This document shows, one piece after another, positions 61,623-64,000 of a stretch of 64,000 bases of DNA; the stretch's first letter is position 1, and every line of letters begins with the position of its first letter. The notes beneath the pieces were generated by a model that was not told the DNA's origin, did not search any database, and saw nothing but the letters and a program-made list of their open reading frames with translations. Both the position numbers and the translations under genes were made by a program. Source of the DNA: JACPPO01 sp965262505 (lineage in GTDB: Bacteria; Acidobacteriota; Vicinamibacteria; Vicinamibacterales; UBA2999); the NCBI GenBank assembly GCA_965262505.1, contig CBDHFM010000030.1:3844001-3908000 (forward strand), in the 5' to 3' direction.

Positions 61623-61810
61623 ACCCTGGCTACTCCCCAACAGCGCTCAGTATGGGCGATGGCTGAGCGCACGCGAAATTCGCGGCGTCGTTCACATCGC
61701 CCGCACCCTGATAGACGGTTACGTGTGGATACGCGCACACCTGTCGCGTTCCTGTTTCGACGCCGAAAGGAAACAGTAGCCGGCCCCTGACAGTTAACGT
61801 CGACTGGGGC

Positions 61811-62320
61811 TTACCTGGGTCGCGTGACTTCGAACACGACTAGTTTGAGCGTCGAGTCGGCCGCCGTGATCTGGTGGGGAACGCCTTCCGGGATCAGCAG
61901 GAAGTCCCCTGGCCCCATCTCATTCAGCGTGCCTCCGATGATCATCTTTCCGAAGACGTTGCCGGGCGCCTGCGTCGCAGAGCCGGACGTGGGTGCGGCC
62001 GCGCCGCCGATTGTTCCGCCCGTCGTGATGGTCGCGTTGCCTTCGATAACGGCCCACACTTCGGCTTCCTGCTCGTGCGCGGCGGGTCTCTGAGGCAGCC
62101 TGCGGTGCTCGAGCGCGAGTCGATAGGCACCGACCCGTTCAACCAATATATTTGCCCGGTTCGTCGCGCCCTCGGCGATCGGCAGGAAACCGGCCGCCAC
62201 TTCGCTGGCCGTGAGGTGTGTCGCGATGTTCACGTTCGCGGGCGCATTCGGAGCTTGCTGCATCGAGGCAGACGACGAAAACAACAGAATGAAGGTGCAC
62301 ACGGTCACGATGGTTCGCAT
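61811..62320 (-). CDS. Exported cupin-domain protein
   Basis: 169 residues. A signal peptide (MRTIVTVCTFILLFSSSASM) is followed by a single cupin: AAHEQEAEVWAVIEGNATIT (motif 1, His and Glu ligands) and PGDFLLIPEGVPHQITAA (motif 2 with His). Motif 1 resembles RmlC-type cupins with GX(n)HxxxxE. Function cannot be stated. It is convergent or divergent between the two propeller paralogues, so not in their operon. Confidence 0.83.
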   Translation of the reverse strand: MRTIVTVCTFILLFSSSASMQQAPNAPANVNIATHLTASEVAAGFLPIAEGATNRANILVERVGAYRLALEHRRLPQRPAAHEQEAEVWAVIEGNATITTGGTIGGAAAPTSGSATQAPGNVFGKMIIGGTLNEMGPGDFLLIPEGVPHQITAADSTLKLVVFEVTRPR

Positions 62321-62520
62321 CTCGATTCCTCCACGTAGCTATTTCGACCAGTCGGCAGCACACCGCCGACCCCAGGGCGATGGGTAGCCGGGAACCGGTT
62401 GGATTATAGGGGAAACGGTTCAGGAGAGCCCGCACGCGCAAGTGCTAGGCTCCTCACCTGGCGGCTATAGGGCAGGTGGCGCGGCCGGAGCGTGACGTGC
62501 CATTCTCTACGGGAGGATTT

Positions 62521-63465
62521 ATGAAAACGAAGGCAGTGTTCACGATCATGGGGTGTGTTCTGGGATCGGCTCTCATGCTGCGCCCGGCCGCTGCGCGGCA
62601 GCAAGCGCAGGCCGAGACGCCGATAACGACTCAGCGCATCCCGGGGGTTGTCGCCGCTGGCACGAGAGTTGAGCGCGTCTGGACCGGACTGCGGGCCGCG
62701 GACGGGCTCATCAGCGAACCCGACGGGACGCTGCTGCTGCCTGAGCAGCGAGCGGATCGGATCAGCAGGTTCAGCGCGGACGGAACGATCACGCTGTACC
62801 TGGAGGACACGAACGAAGCCGGCGGGATCGCGTTCGACGCAATGGGCCGCCTCATTTCTGTGGAGAGAAGAATGCCCCGGGTGCGTGTCCTCGTTCCGGA
62901 ACGCAGAGTCCTGGTGGACGCCTACGAAGGCGAGCCGCTCCAGCGGCTGAGCGATATCGTCGCAGACCAGAAGGGGGGCGTGTACTTCACGGAGGGAGCC
63001 AACTCCGCGGTCTACTACCTCGACTCCGGCGGCGGATTGACCTGCGTTGCCAGTGACATCGACGGCGCAAACGGGGTCACGCTGAGTCCGGATGAGCGCA
63101 CGCTCTACGTGACCAATAGGGAGGCCGGCATCCTGGCCTACGACGTTGCCCAGGATGGGAGTATCGAAAACAGCCGGCCGTTCGTGAAACCCGAAGGCGG
63201 ACAGGACGGCATGGCGGTTGACGGCGCCGGACGGCTCTATGTGGCGGGCCGGTCTGGCGTTCAGGTCTTCAGCCCGCAGGGACAGTTCCTGGGACTGATT
63301 CCCGTACCCCGACCCACAACGACCTTGGCCTTTGCCGGACCGGACAAGAAGACGCTCTATGTCATCGGGCGCGGGAACGATGGTCCAGGCGGTGACAGTG
63401 GGGACGCCAGGTCGATGTACAGGATCTCGATGGTTGCCGAGGGTTTCAAGGGCCGCGCCAAGTAG
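62521..63465 (+). CDS. Exported SMP-30/NHL-like beta-propeller protein, paralogue
   Basis: 314 residues from ATG 62521, GGAGG just upstream. Signal peptide with MGCVLGSALMLRPAAARQQ. Same blade pattern as the protein at 60687-61622, e.g. SDIVADQKGGVYFTEGANSA, NGVTLSPDERTLYVTNREAG, DGMAVDGAGRLYVAGRSGVQ, and the same end EGFKGRAK. The shared FSPQG...IPVP and FAGPDKKTLYV segments show gene duplication. Likely periplasmic; substrate unknown. Confidence 0.87.
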   Translation: MKTKAVFTIMGCVLGSALMLRPAAARQQAQAETPITTQRIPGVVAAGTRVERVWTGLRAADGLISEPDGTLLLPEQRADRISRFSADGTITLYLEDTNEAGGIAFDAMGRLISVERRMPRVRVLVPERRVLVDAYEGEPLQRLSDIVADQKGGVYFTEGANSAVYYLDSGGGLTCVASDIDGANGVTLSPDERTLYVTNREAGILAYDVAQDGSIENSRPFVKPEGGQDGMAVDGAGRLYVAGRSGVQVFSPQGQFLGLIPVPRPTTTLAFAGPDKKTLYVIGRGNDGPGGDSGDARSMYRISMVAEGFKGRAK

Positions 63466-63703
63466 CGGGCGCGATTTCCCGATCAGACATGAGACCTCAC
63501 CTACCTACGACTATGGATTGAGCAGGTGAGTTCCTCATTCATGTACCAACGCTCCGCAGTACCGCCTCGGCATGGGCAACTCGTATTGACTCACGGGTTG
63601 TGCTGTGCTAAACCGTGACATTTGCTTAACCTGTCGCGTGTCATGCAGTTACCGTCAGGTGCGGCTTTTCGGCTGCTGACGGTCGAGGATCGAGGAGGGT
63701 CGG

Positions 63704-64000
63704 GTGAGGAAACTTCTTGTCGTCTCCATAGGGATCGCAGGGCTGACCCTGTCGCTCATTGCGCAGGCGCAGGCGCCTGCGGAGGAACAAGCTCCTGAGC
63801 GGCGCGGCAACCCCGGGCTCTTCGGGGAGTTCACGCCGCGGGTCTCCGAGGAGATCGGCAACGGCCCGGTGCCGCGACTGCACGACGGCAAGCCGGACCT
63901 GTCCGGCCCGTGGGTAGGCGGCGGCTCGAACAACAACATGGAAGCCGATGCCGGCATGGAGCCGGGGGAGATGGATGCGCTGTTGCTCCCCTGGGCGAAG
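63704..64000 (+). CDS. Exported protein with DGKPDLSGPW motif, 3' end outside window
   Basis: 99 codons visible from GTG 63704, with GAGGAGG five bases upstream. A signal peptide (RKLLVVSIGIAGLTLSLIAQ, AQAQA cleavage) is followed by a charged segment and PRLHDGKPDLSGPWVGGGSN. The PRLxDGKPDLSGxW motif marks a large group of exported Acidobacteriota proteins of unknown function. Confidence 0.75.
   Translation, partial: MRKLLVVSIGIAGLTLSLIAQAQAPAEEQAPERRGNPGLFGEFTPRVSEEIGNGPVPRLHDGKPDLSGPWVGGGSNNNMEADAGMEPGEMDALLLPWAK

Noticed and set aside
1..64000. CRISPR arrays
   Set aside because: No regularly spaced short repeats were seen; the repeats found are IS ends, two pairs of direct repeats and the AlpA upstream motif.
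1..64000. Ribosomal RNA genes
   Set aside because: No rRNA-like conserved segments noticed; only one full tRNA and a tmRNA-like fragment.

Overview
The window looks like a chromosomal segment of a high-GC soil or sediment bacterium, most likely Acidobacteriota of the Vicinamibacteria type. The assignment is inference. It rests on the uniformly high-GC codon use of the host genes, a large TonB-dependent receptor with an N-terminal carboxypeptidase-like domain followed by a TPR protein, several exported beta-propeller proteins and lipoproteins, and an exported protein carrying the DGKPDLSGPW motif often seen in that phylum.

Layout. (1) 1-8922: host metabolism. A fused Fe-S/molybdopterin oxidoreductase (cut by the left edge) and a second molybdenum hydroxylase of CoxM/CoxS/CoxL type, whose large subunit is split into two overlapping genes; then an LVIVD-repeat lipoprotein. 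(2) 8971-11690: an integrase-type insertion sequence whose transposase gene is cut by an IS256-family element with an exact 8-bp target duplication. (3) 11874-19856: a probable catabolic and uptake operon: M24 metallopeptidase-like protein, hydroxyacid dehydrogenase, zinc alcohol dehydrogenase, then a full LivHMJGF-type ABC transporter behind a terminator-like hairpin that contains a 9-codon leader ORF. (4) 19842-21657: a two-gene cassette (gamma-glutamylcyclotransferase-like plus CDC48-N/double-psi-barrel-like protein) flanked by 15-bp direct repeats. (5) 21733-24028: ilvA, tadA and tRNA-Ser(CGA).

(6) 24029-37560: a mobile-DNA region directly downstream of tRNA-Ser. It holds ISAzo13, IS6, IS3, IS110, IS481, ISL3 and IS256 elements or relics, a split gene of unknown function, an asparagine synthase truncated by IS6, a tmRNA 3'-end-like scar and a tyrosine-recombinase relic. 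(7) 37567-41457: TonB receptor and TPR protein. (8) 41500-46650: decayed DNA with an IS630 element, an exported FAH-family protein lacking its start, an RsbW-like kinase, and relics of a methyltransferase and an MltB-type transglycosylase. (9) 46655-47947: NHL-repeat lipoprotein. (10) 48034-53645: a mobile island made of a truncated ISAzo13, an IS91-like HUH transposase in one operon with ParB-like and AlpA-like genes, a repeat-rich control region, a gene of unknown function and a P4-type integrase. (11) 54099-58525: a membrane protein gene resembling DIE2/ALG10 glucosyltransferases, interrupted by both an IS256 and an ISAzo13 element; removing both with their target duplications restores one 560-codon frame. 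(12) 58522-64000: frameshifted tag gene, an IS3-type element, two paralogous exported SMP-30/NHL-like proteins with a cupin gene between them, and the start of another exported protein.

The recurring theme is IS-in-gene and IS-in-IS insertion. In five cases the uninterrupted reading frame can be rebuilt exactly from the sequence, which fixes the element ends and the target duplications. The least conventional gene sets are the AlpA/ParB/HUH-transposase operon and the small cassette at 19.8-21.6 kb.
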